This document shows positions 49,301 to 59,408 of a stretch of DNA of 64,000 nt, piece after piece. The notes below the pieces were generated by a model. It made no database searches. It was not told the origin of the DNA and worked only from the letters and a program-made list of their open reading frames with translations. Source of the stretch: Lytechinus variegatus. Lineage: Eukaryota > Echinodermata > Echinoidea > Temnopleuroida > Toxopneustidae. The position numbers and the translations under genes were made by a program. How positions within the stretch are numbered: the stretch's first letter is position 1; the number at the start of each line of letters is the position of its first letter. Location of the stretch: positions 30,779,129-30,843,128 of the forward strand of contig NC_054746.1 in NCBI RefSeq assembly GCF_018143015.1. The letters are read 5' to 3'.

Positions 49301-52300
49301 TATACATTTCACAATGAACAAACCATGACAGTGGAAGATAATTACAATACAATCTAGCTGTGCATTTAATATATCTTTTCATTTTAATACAATGATGTAC
49401 ATCTATAAATGAAAGTCAAGTATTGGAAAATTATAGGAAGAAATAAATGACTTGATTTGGTGAAGTTCATGATGATATAGCCCTAGATAAGACACATTCA
49501 TTCTACACAGATAGACTTGTACACGTCAGCTCATACCTCTCTTTCTGTTGCTTGTGCCACTGTATGGGAATTGATGTGAAGGGATAGGGGTTGATGATCC
49601 TGAAGTCTTCAGTTTACGGACATCCCAAACCTTGACGATCCTGAGGAAAGGTGGGGTGTTCAGGAAAAAAAATGACTTCACTAATCAATTATTCATCTTG
49701 AAACAGGTATCAGTCTGTCCAAGCTTCCATTACGAATTTCAAATCATTATTTTGGAAGTAATGACAAGATGACAACAAGTACTTTTTTCTGTTTTTATAC
49801 TTTTACCAGTAGCTTATAGTTTTTTTTTCCTGTAAATCTAACTACCAAATTTTGATATCATATGTGAAATTAAGCATAGATAGTTTCGGAGGAATTCTTC
49901 TCTTCTTACCCATCTGCAGAGCCAGCTGAAAGTAGGACGTCCTCTTTCTGGAAGAGCACCACACTGACGCTGTAGGATGAGTTAATGGTCGGGAGGTTTG
50001 GTGCTAACTTCCTGCGACGCTTCGGCTGAGCTTTGGCTGTGGTCTGGTCAAAGTGGGCATCACTAACCCATAACACAGGAAGCAGACTTGATCCTTTTCC
50101 TGTATAACATAATTAATACAAACAAAATAGAGAATTTATATATTGATGCATCCTTAGAGAAGTTTTTCAGATTCAGTCTTCTTCCCTCCTATAGATGTAC
50201 ATTTGTTGTATCATGATCGTTATTCGTTGCATGCTTTAAAAAATAGTCTCTCACTCCGAACCATTTGCTCTCGTGAAGTATTCTATGAACCTGTTATTGA
50301 TAAGTGAGCTACATGTACTAATTAGTACATTACTTGGAGTTAAGTGTGCATACATTTCTTGTTCCAATTTCAGGCCTAAACAAGTTCAATTGTCACCAAG
50401 GAAAATCTTGCTATTTAAAGTTTATGGAATAAAACTAGATCAGTTTTATTAATTCCTCAAAAAAAAAAACCATCAGCAACAAATCAATGTAAACACAAGT
50501 GGAATGCCTCTGGCCGTCTCACCTGCATCACGCGGTTCAATATAGCAGCAGTGCTGACTTTGAATACTACTCTTACTCGCACAAGATGTTCAGTGATCCA
50601 TGGTTACTCTTATGTCCACTTTTTATGAACTAGACCAATAAACTTACAGAGATATGATGGTTATTCACCAAAAAACCCCAACATGGCCAAAGTTCATTGA
50701 CCTTACATGACCTTTGACCATGATCATGTGACCTGAAACTCAAACAGGATATTCAGTGATACTTGATTACTCTTATGTACAAGTTTCATGAATCAGATCC
50801 ATAAACTTTCAAAGTTATGATGGTAATTCAACAGATACACCCAATTCGGCCAAAGTTCATTGACCTTTGACCTTGGTCATGTGACCTGAAACGTGCACAG
50901 GATGTTCAGTGATACTTGATTACTCTAATGTCCAAGTTTAATGAACTAGCCCAATAAACTTCCAAAGTTATGATGGTAATTCAACAGATACCCCCGATTC
51001 GGCCAAAGTTCATTGACCCTAATGACCTTTGACCTTAATCATGAGACCTGAAACTTGCACAAAATTTTCAGTGATGCTTGATTACTATTATGTCCAAGTT
51101 TCATGAATCAGATCCATAAACTTTCAAAGTTATGATGGGAATTCAACAGATATCCCCAATTCGGCCAAAGTTCATTGACCCTAAATGACCTTTGACCTTG
51201 GTCATGTGACGTGAAACTCATGCAGGATGTTCAGTGATACTTGATTAACCTTATATCCAAGTTTCATGAACTAGGTCCATATATTTTCTAAGTTATGATG
51301 ACATTTCAAAAACTTAACCACAGGTTAAGATTTCGATGTTGATTCCTCCAACATGGTCTAAGTTCATTGACCCTAAATGACCTTTGACCTTGGTCATGTG
51401 ACATGAAACTCTAATAGGATGTTCAGTAATACTTGATTAACCTTATGGCCAAGTTTCATGAACTAGGTCCATATACTTTCTAAGTTATGATGTCATTTCA
51501 AAAACTTAACCTCAGGTTAAGATTTGATGTTGACGCCGCCGCCGCCGCCGCCGCCGTCGCCGCCGCCGTCGGAAAAGTGGCGCCTATAGTCTCACTTTGC
51601 TTCGCAGGTGAGACAAAAAACAAGCGTAATTGAAATTTGGAAATCTGAAATATCAGATCCAATAAGGCTTGAAATTATGTCTCTGTATTGAAAAATCATA
51701 CATAAAATATGATGGCATTACTACAAGAGTTCACCACATCTTAATAATAATAATATAGAATTTGTATAGCGCACGTATCCACCTTGCTAGGTGCTCAAGG
51801 CGCTCCTATATTACCCCGGCTAAGCTAGTCTACCGATTCTGGTGCGCACAGCTTTTTGAGGAATTACTTCCTGCCGGTACCCATTTACCTCACCTGGGTC
51901 GAGTGCAGCACAGTGTGGAAAAATTTCTTGCTGAAGGGAAAACGCCATGGCTAGGATTCAAACTCACGACCCTCTGTTTGAAAGGCAAGAGTCAGAACCA
52001 CTAGTCCATGACGCCCCCACTCCAAAATTGTTACTAATTCAGAAAAGGGGAGGCATGTGACAGTAAATCTTTCAAACCTTTTTTCTTGCAGCGGTCATCC
52101 CATATCATAATGCTTCCGTCTCTTGCACCCGAGGCAAAAACATGCCCATCCCATGGCCGGAAACTGACGGATTTCAGACTGCATTTATGCTGCTTGAACG
52201 TAGCCAGTCGTTTGGCGGTCTGAACGTCCCAGAGGGCAGCGGACTGATCACCTGATGCTGTCACTATGTGTGGTTCCGTGTATGACCAGGCAACATCAAA

Positions 52301-54003
52301 GATAGCATTGTTGTGTGCTGACCAATCTATTAATAAGCAATATGGAATATGAAAATAATTTGTGACAAAATTAAGTAAAGAAAGTTTGAATAAAAAATAT
52401 TTATTTTCTATTTATCCAAAGAAATAAAAACTGATAATTTCCCACTGAAAATCATTGACCTGTGTGAATATAAAGAGGTAGTAGACATAAACAACTTCTG
52501 TCTCATTACTACATGTATGTAATTGAGACAGAAGAAGGGCCTGAACTACAAATGTTAAATTCTGTTTTTACCTTCAGGGGCTTTCACAATCGCTCTTACA
52601 ATCGTTTGCAATCATTTGGTCACAATATATGTTGCACACAATCATAAGGTCGTAAGCAGTCATACCACCAATTGTGAAAGGGGCTTTAGAACCATAGCTG
52701 CTAGTACTTAAGATGGTTTTACCTTGAACCTGCTTGGCTGGTCCAGACTTGTTGGTGTTATAGATAAACACCCTACCATCCTCATCAGCTGCAGCTAGAT
52801 GATTACTGATTGAAGGCAGCTCAGCAAACTTACAGGCAAATGGTGGAATCCCTTCAACAAACTCAGGGGTGGTGAAATGAATCTCATCCCCTCGCTGGCA
52901 CTCAAAACGCTCTAAGCAGCTTTCCAAAGCACCGTCTGCTGAAATCAACAAAAAGATATAAAGCATTGTAAAAAAAAACCCATCCAATTATCTTGACTTG
53001 TGATACTTTCTGAGATTCATTTTATACGAATGACACTGATTTTCCATTTATCATTAAATAAAAATAGCAGTTCCTTTTTGGATCTTTACTTATCTTGTGA
53101 AAATTCATTGGATTTACCTTTGCCAAACACAATTCATGTTTTTGCTGTGTAAATTTTCTATGACAAAACAGAATTTCTAGTTTATATCAGGTTTGAAATG
53201 GAGACATTTTTACGCCGCCATTTTGTTTCCTATTGTTCTTCGCCAAAGTTACGTGATGCACGTGTCTGTAATCTTGGAGAACAATAGGAAACAAGATGGC
53301 GGCATAAACATAGTGCCAGTCTCTTCCGTCTTTTCATCATATTTTTCTGATTTTTTTATGAATTCCTGTTCAAAAATATAATCGATAGAAATGTCGGAAA
53401 TGAAGTTTTATCCCATGTAGGCCTACCATACATGATTTAGGGCTAGATCTTTTAAGTTATAGAAGGAAAGTAGAAATCTCGGGGGTGCAAGTTTCAGGTT
53501 TTGTTGCCCTTCGTGCATATGAATGGAAAGACCTGGCTTTGTTGAGAGTAACCTTAAGTTAGTCATGTTAGTAAATGATTTTTACTCTCTAGAAGCTGCC
53601 TGGCTAGGTCTAGATCTACTCTAATTAAAATTGATGTAGCCCTAGTGTCCGGGCTAGTCTACATTTCTCAACTCAACAAGACTTTCAAAAAGATTAACTT
53701 CAAGTTCAAAGCTCGATAGCAAAAAACATCAAGTATTCCTACATGAACCCATGCCAAGCCGTCAGTTTTTTGATAATTGGAATATTCAGGTGTACAGTTA
53801 ACTCTAGGCCTACGCAAAATTAGGTGAAAATGGCATGAATTTCATATAGGGTCCTAGGCCTAACTGACTGTACTGTAGTGAGTGTGGTAGGCCTACTTTC
53901 TCTCAAACTTGAAGTTGAACTCACCAATATTCTTTGTTTGTGATTTCCAAGCCCAGCGTCGGCGATCTCGGTGATAAGCAGTAATCAAAGTCCTGGATGA
54001 CAT
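46325..54003 (-). CDS. DTL: Denticleless homolog / CDT2, CRL4 substrate receptor, 9 exons
   Basis: DTL recruits PCNA-bound CDT1, SET8 and p21 to CUL4-DDB1 for destruction in S phase and after DNA damage. Exons in transcript order: 54003-53925, 52938-52723, 52326-52078, 50099-49910, 49640-49537, 48996-48776, 48532-48443, 48005-47870, 47349-46325. All have GT-AG introns; the sum is 2310 nt, 769 aa plus TGA (human about 730). The ATG is the first in frame after an upstream stop and has A at -3. Residues 1 to about 400 form the WD40 propeller (GDQSAALWDVQT, GHINSTFFVK, CSDDNTMRIWK). DDB1-binding WDxR boxes are WDDR 174-177 and WDVR 250-253. The tail (about 400-769) is low-complexity, Ser/Lys-rich and encoded mostly by one 1025-nt exon. 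It ends in a PIP-box-like motif, TRPISGYF, at 751-758. Exon 2 has a tandem CAGCAG acceptor. The gene is divergent from INTS7. Confidence 0.96.
50491..51620 (-). mobile_element. DR1-array repeat family, copy D
   Basis: In the DTL intron between exons 52326-52078 and 50099-49910, in the same orientation as copy C. It has the same ends (ACAAGTGGAATGCC and GCAGGTGAGACAAAAA) and a (GCC)n block near 51535. Perfect TGACCTTTGACCT sites are at 50861-50873, 51023-51035, 51186-51198 and 51378-51390, with a degenerate one near 50708. Confidence 0.8.
51742..52020 (-). mobile_element. tRNA-headed SINE, copy 2
   Basis: It lies in the same DTL intron as copy D. On the minus strand the head carries TGGACTAGTGGTTCTGACT, a CTTTCAA anticodon-like loop and a B-box-like GAGTTTGAATCC. 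The body has AATTTTTCCACACTGTGCTG and AAATGGGTACCGGCAGG. The tail is (ATT)n at 51742-51756. The match to copy 1 (34084-34436) is clear through head and body, and weaker near the tail. Confidence 0.75.
53211..53306. repeat. Inverted repeat with two YY1-like motifs in DTL intron 1
   Basis: The arms 53211-53239 and 53278-53306 are complementary over 27 of 29 bases, separated by a 38-base loop. Each arm contains a YY1-type core: GCCGCCATTTT at 53214-53224 and AAGATGGCGGC at 53293-53303. It lies about 700 bp downstream of the DTL start codon. It could be a small foldback element or a regulatory palindrome. Confidence 0.7.
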
Positions 54004-54429
54004 TGTTAAACAAATGATGAAATCAGCTGGCTGGAGATTTTCTGGTAGATTTAAGTAAAATCTAAATTAATGGTTGGCGTCTAAGCTTAGATTTCCAGTT
54101 TCGTTTCACAAAAAATGCATTTCCACACTTGTTTACGTTGTATCTTCAATGCATCGAATTTGGCGCGCCTCCCGAAAGATAGTTTCAAAACCCAGACGCT
54201 TCTTAGATCTATCACAGATGAAGCAGCATACGCGATGTACGTTGTTGCACGATTCAACATCAAAACGCCTCGCTAGAGCTTAAAGATTTGAACCCGGAAG
54301 TACATGTAGACTCACCGATATTGGGTATACCCAGATATTGCAGTGGATAAATCCAAGTATCTTTGATAAATCTTACGGTAACTCACGCCAAACAACATCT
54401 CATTCTCAAGACTTGAATTTTGAAATACC
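54004..54429. promoter_or_regulatory. Bidirectional DTL / INTS7 promoter
   Basis: Only 426 bp separates the two start codons, so both 5' UTRs and core promoters must lie here. Motifs seen: E2F-like TTTGGCGC at 54159-54166 within TTTGGCGCGCC; CHR-like TTTGAA at 54287-54292; ETS-like CCGGAAGT at 54294-54301. No TATA box is obvious. E2F and CHR elements are typical of E2F/DREAM-controlled cell-cycle genes, a class that includes human DTL; use here is inferred. Confidence 0.8.
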
Positions 54430-54529
54430 ATGTCAAGTGCAACTTCTCGTTTGTCAAACTTCGGTACTGATGTCGGATATGGAGAACAAGAACATGATGC
54501 AAATTCAGCTCTTCTTGAGCTTGATAAAG
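54430..54529 (+). CDS. INTS7: Integrator complex subunit 7, first coding exon (partial gene)
   Basis: INTS7 is a helical-repeat subunit of the nuclear Integrator complex, which cleaves snRNA and promoter-proximal transcripts. The exon encodes 33 residues plus one base and ends at a GTGAGC donor (54530). The segment GYGEQEHDANSALLELDK matches human INTS7 residues about 15-32 (GYGEQELDANSALMELDK). The following human residue, G, agrees with the split codon. The ATG has A at -3. The rest of the gene, over 900 residues in relatives, is not in the window, so intron 1 is longer than 9.4 kb. The exon is too short to stand out as a frame by itself. Head-to-head placement with DTL is the same as in human, which supports the call. 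Confidence 0.92.
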
Positions 54530-54880
54530 GTGAGCATGAGCAAAATTGCAGCACTGTAAATAATATATTTGCGCTAGTTGCCGACCGCGACCTGCTGCAG
54601 AATTAACCCAGGCCCAGGGAACGCCGGCCCGCGTAGCGGGCCGGCGCCCAGGAGCTCATGTATTTACCCATACTGACGGGACAAGGGTAGATTATGGTCA
54701 AAATATCTAGCAAGATAAATTATGAAAACAGAAATAATGCACTTATCACTATTATATGGATGAAGGTCTAAAGAGTGGCTGTTTTCCTGACATCTGGGCA
54801 CAGACTGGAGTGGAACCTCAAAAAACGGAAAGTTCTCTCCTAGGCCTACCCACTCTAGGCGACACCGCAATACTTACCCG
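54530..54880. other. INTS7 intron 1, 5' part, with GC hairpin
   Basis: It contains a perfect 11-bp hairpin, CGCCGGCCCGC at 54622-54632 and its complement at 54636-54646 with loop GTA, in otherwise ordinary sequence. No exon is seen. Confidence 0.5.
54876..54880. repeat. Target site duplication, left copy
   Basis: ACCCG, repeated exactly at 60133-60137 beyond the right LTR. Confidence 0.9.
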
Positions 54881-55040
54881 TGTTGGGAATCGTACCAGTT
54901 AGCTTGCCATAGTTCAGCATACGTGATCGACGCAAATGTATCACGGAGGATTCCATGTATCGACAGCGATGTGGACGACATCGCCATCATGATTATACTT
55001 GAATAAAGGCAACAGCCATCCAGATACATAACTTGAAACA
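54881..55040 (+). repeat. 5' LTR
   Basis: 160 bp, TGTTGGGAAT...ACTTGAAACA, with TG/CA ends. By eye it is identical to the 3' LTR at 59973-60132. It carries AATAAA at 55002-55007, about 35 bp before the end, as a probable poly(A) signal. Short LTRs of this size are usual in Mag-type elements. Confidence 0.95.
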
Positions 55041-55055
55041 TGGTGACAGAAGTGG
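55041..55055 (+). promoter_or_regulatory. Primer binding site, tRNA-Leu type
   Basis: TGGTGACAGAAGTGG directly abuts the 5' LTR. From memory of animal tRNA-Leu 3' ends plus CCA, 14 of 15 bases are complementary. The primer assignment is therefore likely, not proven. Confidence 0.7.
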
Positions 55056-55355
55056 AATCACCGGACATATGATTTGACAACACATCGAGCCTGTAAGAAA
55101 GCCAGAGTTCGTCGAGATGTCAAGTAAGTTCGGTAGAATTTGATTGCATTTCGTGGGCAGAAGTTGACCTGCTAAGGCCTGGCCGCGCCCCCGCGGACGA
55201 GTGGGTTAGCGTAGTGAAGGAGCCGCTGAAGCCTTTCTTACCCAAGAGTGCATACCAGCACGGGAGCCGGGTCAAAAAACTTCAGCCCGAGATTTGCAAA
55301 CGGTGAAGGATTATAGACTTTAACAAACTCAAGCATACGAACTATAGTTTGATAA

Positions 55356-58300
55356 ATGATGGCTGCATCAAGCAATTTTCCAGTCCCATCACCCATGGAT
55401 ATGAAGGGGGATTTGAGGGGAAATTGGAAGTTTTTTCAGTCGCAATGGGAAAACTATGAAATTGCGTTAGAGCTAGATAAGAAGCCAGACAAAGTGAGAG
55501 TAGCAACTTTAGTATCACTCATAGGGAAAGAATGCTATAAGCTCTACACTACACTAGAAGAGAGTCAGAAAACGACAACCACACAAATCCTTGATGCTAT
55601 GAAGAAGCATTTTGATCCTACGACTAATGTCATATTTGAACGGTACCAGTTCAATACTAGAAATCAAGGTGAGAGGGAGACAATCGATCAGTATGTGACA
55701 GCACTGAGAAGTTTGGCAGAAACCTGCGAGTTCGACACACTAAGAGATGATTTGATCAGAGACCGCATCGTCCTAGGAACCAATGATCCAGACGTAAGGG
55801 CGAGGTTGCTGCGTGGGGAAAATCTAACGCTACAAAAGGTGATAGATGTGTGCCGTAGTGCAGAAGTGACTAAACAACAACTCAAAAGCATCGAAAGTGC
55901 CAGCACTCATACTGAATCAGTGCAAGCAGTGTACAAAAAGCATGTGAAGCCAAGAAAGGCGAATTATGGTCACGAGAAGAGCCACAGCAAAGGACAGCAG
56001 AAAACACAAATGATACGGAATTGCAAGTACTGTGGTGGAGAACACAGGAGAGAGAAGACCGCTTGCCCAGCGTGGGGAAAGCAGTGCGGCAATTGCAAGA
56101 AAAACAATCATTTTTCAAAAAAATGTTTGGCAAAAGGACCGAAGCCAGTGAGGTCTCTTGATGATGAGGATGATGACCTGTCAGATGAATCCATCTACAC
56201 CATAGAGAGGATAAGCAGTGTTGGATCCAATGGTAAACGATGGAGAGCAAATGTCATATATCGAGCTAATGGATCTGACAAAAAAGAGATGAACAGTCAG
56301 ATTGACACAGGTGCTACAGTCAATGTGCTGAGCTACACTGACTTATGTGATGTCCTACAAGATGGAAACCCAAGGCTGGAGCACAGCAAGGTCAGACTGA
56401 AGCCATTCAAAGGAAAACTAATCAAACCAAGAGGACAGACAGCACTAGAAGTCCAGGTCAAGAATGGTCCAGTACACCTGCTTCAATTTCAGATAGTTGA
56501 TGGATCAAGTCAAGTTCCAATCCTATCAGGTGACTCTAGCGAGGACTTAGGGTTAGTCACAAGAAACAACCCAGAGCGGATAGAGATCCTTAGTCAAGCA
56601 ACAGAACAGCCTCTGACGAAAGAGCAGATAATGAAGGAATACAAGGATGTATTCACAGGGCTGGGATGTCTGCCTGGAGAATATCACCTTGAGACTGACA
56701 AGACAGTGAAACCGGTACAACACATGCCACGGAGGGTACCAGCAGCACTCAAACCAAGCCTGAAAGACAAGATAAGTGAGCTTGAGGAGAAGGGAGTCAT
56801 AAAGAAGGTGACAACTCCCACTGAGTGGATCAGCAGCATGGTAGCAGTGAAGAAACCAGGGAAACTGAGGATTTGCATAGACCCAAAGGATCTAAACAAA
56901 GCCCTGAAAAGATCACATTATCCGATGCCTACCATAGAAGAGATCCTGCCCCAATTGTCACAAGCCAAGGTGTTCACGATCCTCGATGCCAAAGATGGAT
57001 ATTGGCAAGTGAAGTTGGATAAAGAGAGTAGTTTCCTGACCACGTTCTGGACGCCATTTGGTCGCTACCGATGGCTGAGGATGCCATTTGGCATTGCTAC
57101 TGCTCCAGAAGAATACCAGAGAAGACAACATGAAGTAGTCCAAGGGTTACCAGGAGTAGAGGCAATAGTTGATGATCTCCTAGTCTATGGAAGTGGAGAA
57201 ACCATGGAGGAAGCGATTGTCAATCACGACCAGAACTTGAGGAGACTTCTAGAGAGAGCAAGACAAGTTGGGCTCAAGTTCAATAAAACCAAGATCCAAC
57301 TGAAACAGACCGAAGTCAGGTACATTGGTCATGTACTTACTGACAAAGGACTCTGCCCAGACCCAGAGAAGATCAGAGCGGTTGCGGAACTGGAAAGGCC
57401 ACGAGATGTAAAGACGGTTCAACGTTTTGTAGGCTTCGTCAATTACCTTGCCAAGTTCCTGCCACATCTGTCAGAAGAGTGCGAACCACTGCGGCAACTT
57501 ACACTTAAAGAAGTAAAGTGGTTCTGGGGTCCGGCACAGGAAAGAGCTTACAGCAGAGTAAAGAAGTTGGTGACAACAGCTCCAGTACTCCGGTACTACG
57601 ACGTGAACGAAGAAGTTACAATCCAATGTGACGCCAGTGACACGGGCCTAGGAGCAACCCTCATGCAGAAGTCACAACCAGTTGCGTTTGCATCTAGGGC
57701 TCTGACGGAGACAGAACGAAGATATGCTCAAATAGAGAAAGAATGTCTAGCGATAGTATTCGCATGCGAACACTTTCATCAGTACCTATTTGGGAAGGAG
57801 ACAGTAACTGTAGAATCAGACCACAAACCTCTACAGTCTATCTTCCTGAAGCCATTGCTGTCAGCCCCAAAGCGTCTGCAGCGGATGCTGCTAAGATTGC
57901 AAAAGTACAACCTCCAGGTCACATACAAACAAGGGAAGCTTATGTATGTGGCTGACATGTTGTCAAGAGCAGCACTACCGCTGAAAACCCAAGGAGAAGG
58001 AGGATACTACGAAATCTACACAGTCAGCCAACAAAGACAAAGAGAATTTGAAGAAATCAATCCAAGAGAGTCGGTGAACTTCACAGACAAACGGTTCAAG
58101 CAAGTAGAAGAAATGACCCAGAAGGATGAGATCCTACAGGTGCTCAAACAAGTCGTGATCGAAGGTTGGCCAGATACAGTAAACACTGTACCAGTAGAAA
58201 TACGCGAGTATTGGGCTTATCGCGATGAGATAACTTCGCACAATGGTATTCTCTACAAGGCCAACAGAGTCATTATACCGAAGCGGCTCAGAGGCGAACT

Positions 58301-59408
58301 ACTGCAAAGGGTGCATGCCAGCCATCAAGGCATGGAATCTAGCCTGCGAAAAGCAAGAGAGACAATCTTTTGGCCCAAGATGAACCATGAGATACGGGAT
58401 GTAGTTCGACAATGCAGTGTTTGCAACGAACATCAGGCACAGCAGGCGAAACAGCCACTACTTCCTCGGGAAGTTCCAGACCGACCTTGGAAGACACTTG
58501 GCACAGACCTCTTCACACTGAATGGGAAAGATTATCTCATTACGGTAGATTACTACTCAGACTTTTGGGAAGTAGATGAGCTCCAGTCGACCACAAGTGC
58601 AGATGTGATTACATGCCTGAAATCACAGTTCAGCAGACATGGCATTCCCAAGGAAGTCATCAGTGACAATGGTCCACAGTACTCCAGTGATGAGTTCAAA
58701 TGCTTCATGGAGGAGTGGGAGATACATCATACCACATCTTCGCCTCATCACCCCCAATCCAACGGGAAGGCAGAATCTGCTGTAAAGATTGCCAAGAACA
58801 TCATGAAGAAGTGCGCAAAGTCAGGCACAGATATCTACAAAGCAATCTTAGAGTGGAGAAACACCCCCACCGAAGGAATGCAGAGTAGTCCTGTCCAGAG
58901 ATTGATGTCACGTCGGACACAGACAACACTGCCAACAGCACAACACCTGCTGAAGCCGAAAGTAGTGACAGGAGTTAAGCGAAAAAAGGTAGAGAAAGGC
59001 AAGAAAGCAAAGACACAGTTTGACAAATCAACAAAAGAGCTACCAGACTTGAAGGTTGGTCAAGCAGTCAGAGTTCAATTAGCGATCAACAAAGGAAAAC
59101 CAACATGGCAGCTAGGTGTTTGCATGAGAAAGCTTTCACCAAGGTCTTATGTGGTAAAAGTCAATGAACAGCTCTACCGTCGAAATCGCAAACGCATTCA
59201 GTCAACCTATGAATCTTTGCCAGCGACTCCAGATGTGTGGACCGACATTCAACCTACCACGAACACAACAGGCCCACAGTACAACAATCCTGGAGATGAA
59301 GAACAACGCGAGCAACAACAGCAAGCGACGCCATCACCGGTAGTAGCCCACACCCGCACGAGAACCATCAGGCCACCAAGTCGTTACAAGGACTATGTAC
59401 AGCCGTAA
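55356..59408 (+). CDS. Gag-pol polyprotein of the gypsy-type retrotransposon
   Basis: One 1350-residue frame carries all retrotransposition functions. The N-terminal about 200 residues are a capsid-like Gag. Two zinc knuckles follow: C223-C226-H230-C237 (CX2CX3HX6C) and C244-C247-H252-C257 (CX2CX4HX4C). The aspartic protease has DTGA at 317-320. Reverse transcriptase has the active-site pair D606-D607 in the context VDDLLVY. RNase H begins with CDASDTGLGA (D759). Integrase has the HHCC zinc site H987, H990, C1020, C1023 and catalytic D1051, D1104, E1140, with exact 35-residue spacing between the last two. A basic C-terminal region follows, with no chromodomain. There is no frameshift or internal stop, and gag and pol are fused without a recoding site. 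Codon use is less AT-biased than the surroundings. The start ATGATGG is the first plausible one. Confidence 0.97.
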   Translation: MMAASSNFPVPSPMDMKGDLRGNWKFFQSQWENYEIALELDKKPDKVRVATLVSLIGKECYKLYTTLEESQKTTTTQILDAMKKHFDPTTNVIFERYQFNTRNQGERETIDQYVTALRSLAETCEFDTLRDDLIRDRIVLGTNDPDVRARLLRGENLTLQKVIDVCRSAEVTKQQLKSIESASTHTESVQAVYKKHVKPRKANYGHEKSHSKGQQKTQMIRNCKYCGGEHRREKTACPAWGKQCGNCKKNNHFSKKCLAKGPKPVRSLDDEDDDLSDESIYTIERISSVGSNGKRWRANVIYRANGSDKKEMNSQIDTGATVNVLSYTDLCDVLQDGNPRLEHSKVRLKPFKGKLIKPRGQTALEVQVKNGPVHLLQFQIVDGSSQVPILSGDSSEDLGLVTRNNPERIEILSQATEQPLTKEQIMKEYKDVFTGLGCLPGEYHLETDKTVKPVQHMPRRVPAALKPSLKDKISELEEKGVIKKVTTPTEWISSMVAVKKPGKLRICIDPKDLNKALKRSHYPMPTIEEILPQLSQAKVFTILDAKDGYWQVKLDKESSFLTTFWTPFGRYRWLRMPFGIATAPEEYQRRQHEVVQGLPGVEAIVDDLLVYGSGETMEEAIVNHDQNLRRLLERARQVGLKFNKTKIQLKQTEVRYIGHVLTDKGLCPDPEKIRAVAELERPRDVKTVQRFVGFVNYLAKFLPHLSEECEPLRQLTLKEVKWFWGPAQERAYSRVKKLVTTAPVLRYYDVNEEVTIQCDASDTGLGATLMQKSQPVAFASRALTETERRYAQIEKECLAIVFACEHFHQYLFGKETVTVESDHKPLQSIFLKPLLSAPKRLQRMLLRLQKYNLQVTYKQGKLMYVADMLSRAALPLKTQGEGGYYEIYTVSQQRQREFEEINPRESVNFTDKRFKQVEEMTQKDEILQVLKQVVIEGWPDTVNTVPVEIREYWAYRDEITSHNGILYKANRVIIPKRLRGELLQRVHASHQGMESSLRKARETIFWPKMNHEIRDVVRQCSVCNEHQAQQAKQPLLPREVPDRPWKTLGTDLFTLNGKDYLITVDYYSDFWEVDELQSTTSADVITCLKSQFSRHGIPKEVISDNGPQYSSDEFKCFMEEWEIHHTTSSPHHPQSNGKAESAVKIAKNIMKKCAKSGTDIYKAILEWRNTPTEGMQSSPVQRLMSRRTQTTLPTAQHLLKPKVVTGVKRKKVEKGKKAKTQFDKSTKELPDLKVGQAVRVQLAINKGKPTWQLGVCMRKLSPRSYVVKVNEQLYRRNRKRIQSTYESLPATPDVWTDIQPTTNTTGPQYNNPGDEEQREQQQQATPSPVVAHTRTRTIRPPSRYKDYVQP

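Noticed and set aside
55882..56250. Antisense gene within gag
   Set aside because: Shadow of the gag-pol frame on the opposite strand; no domain.
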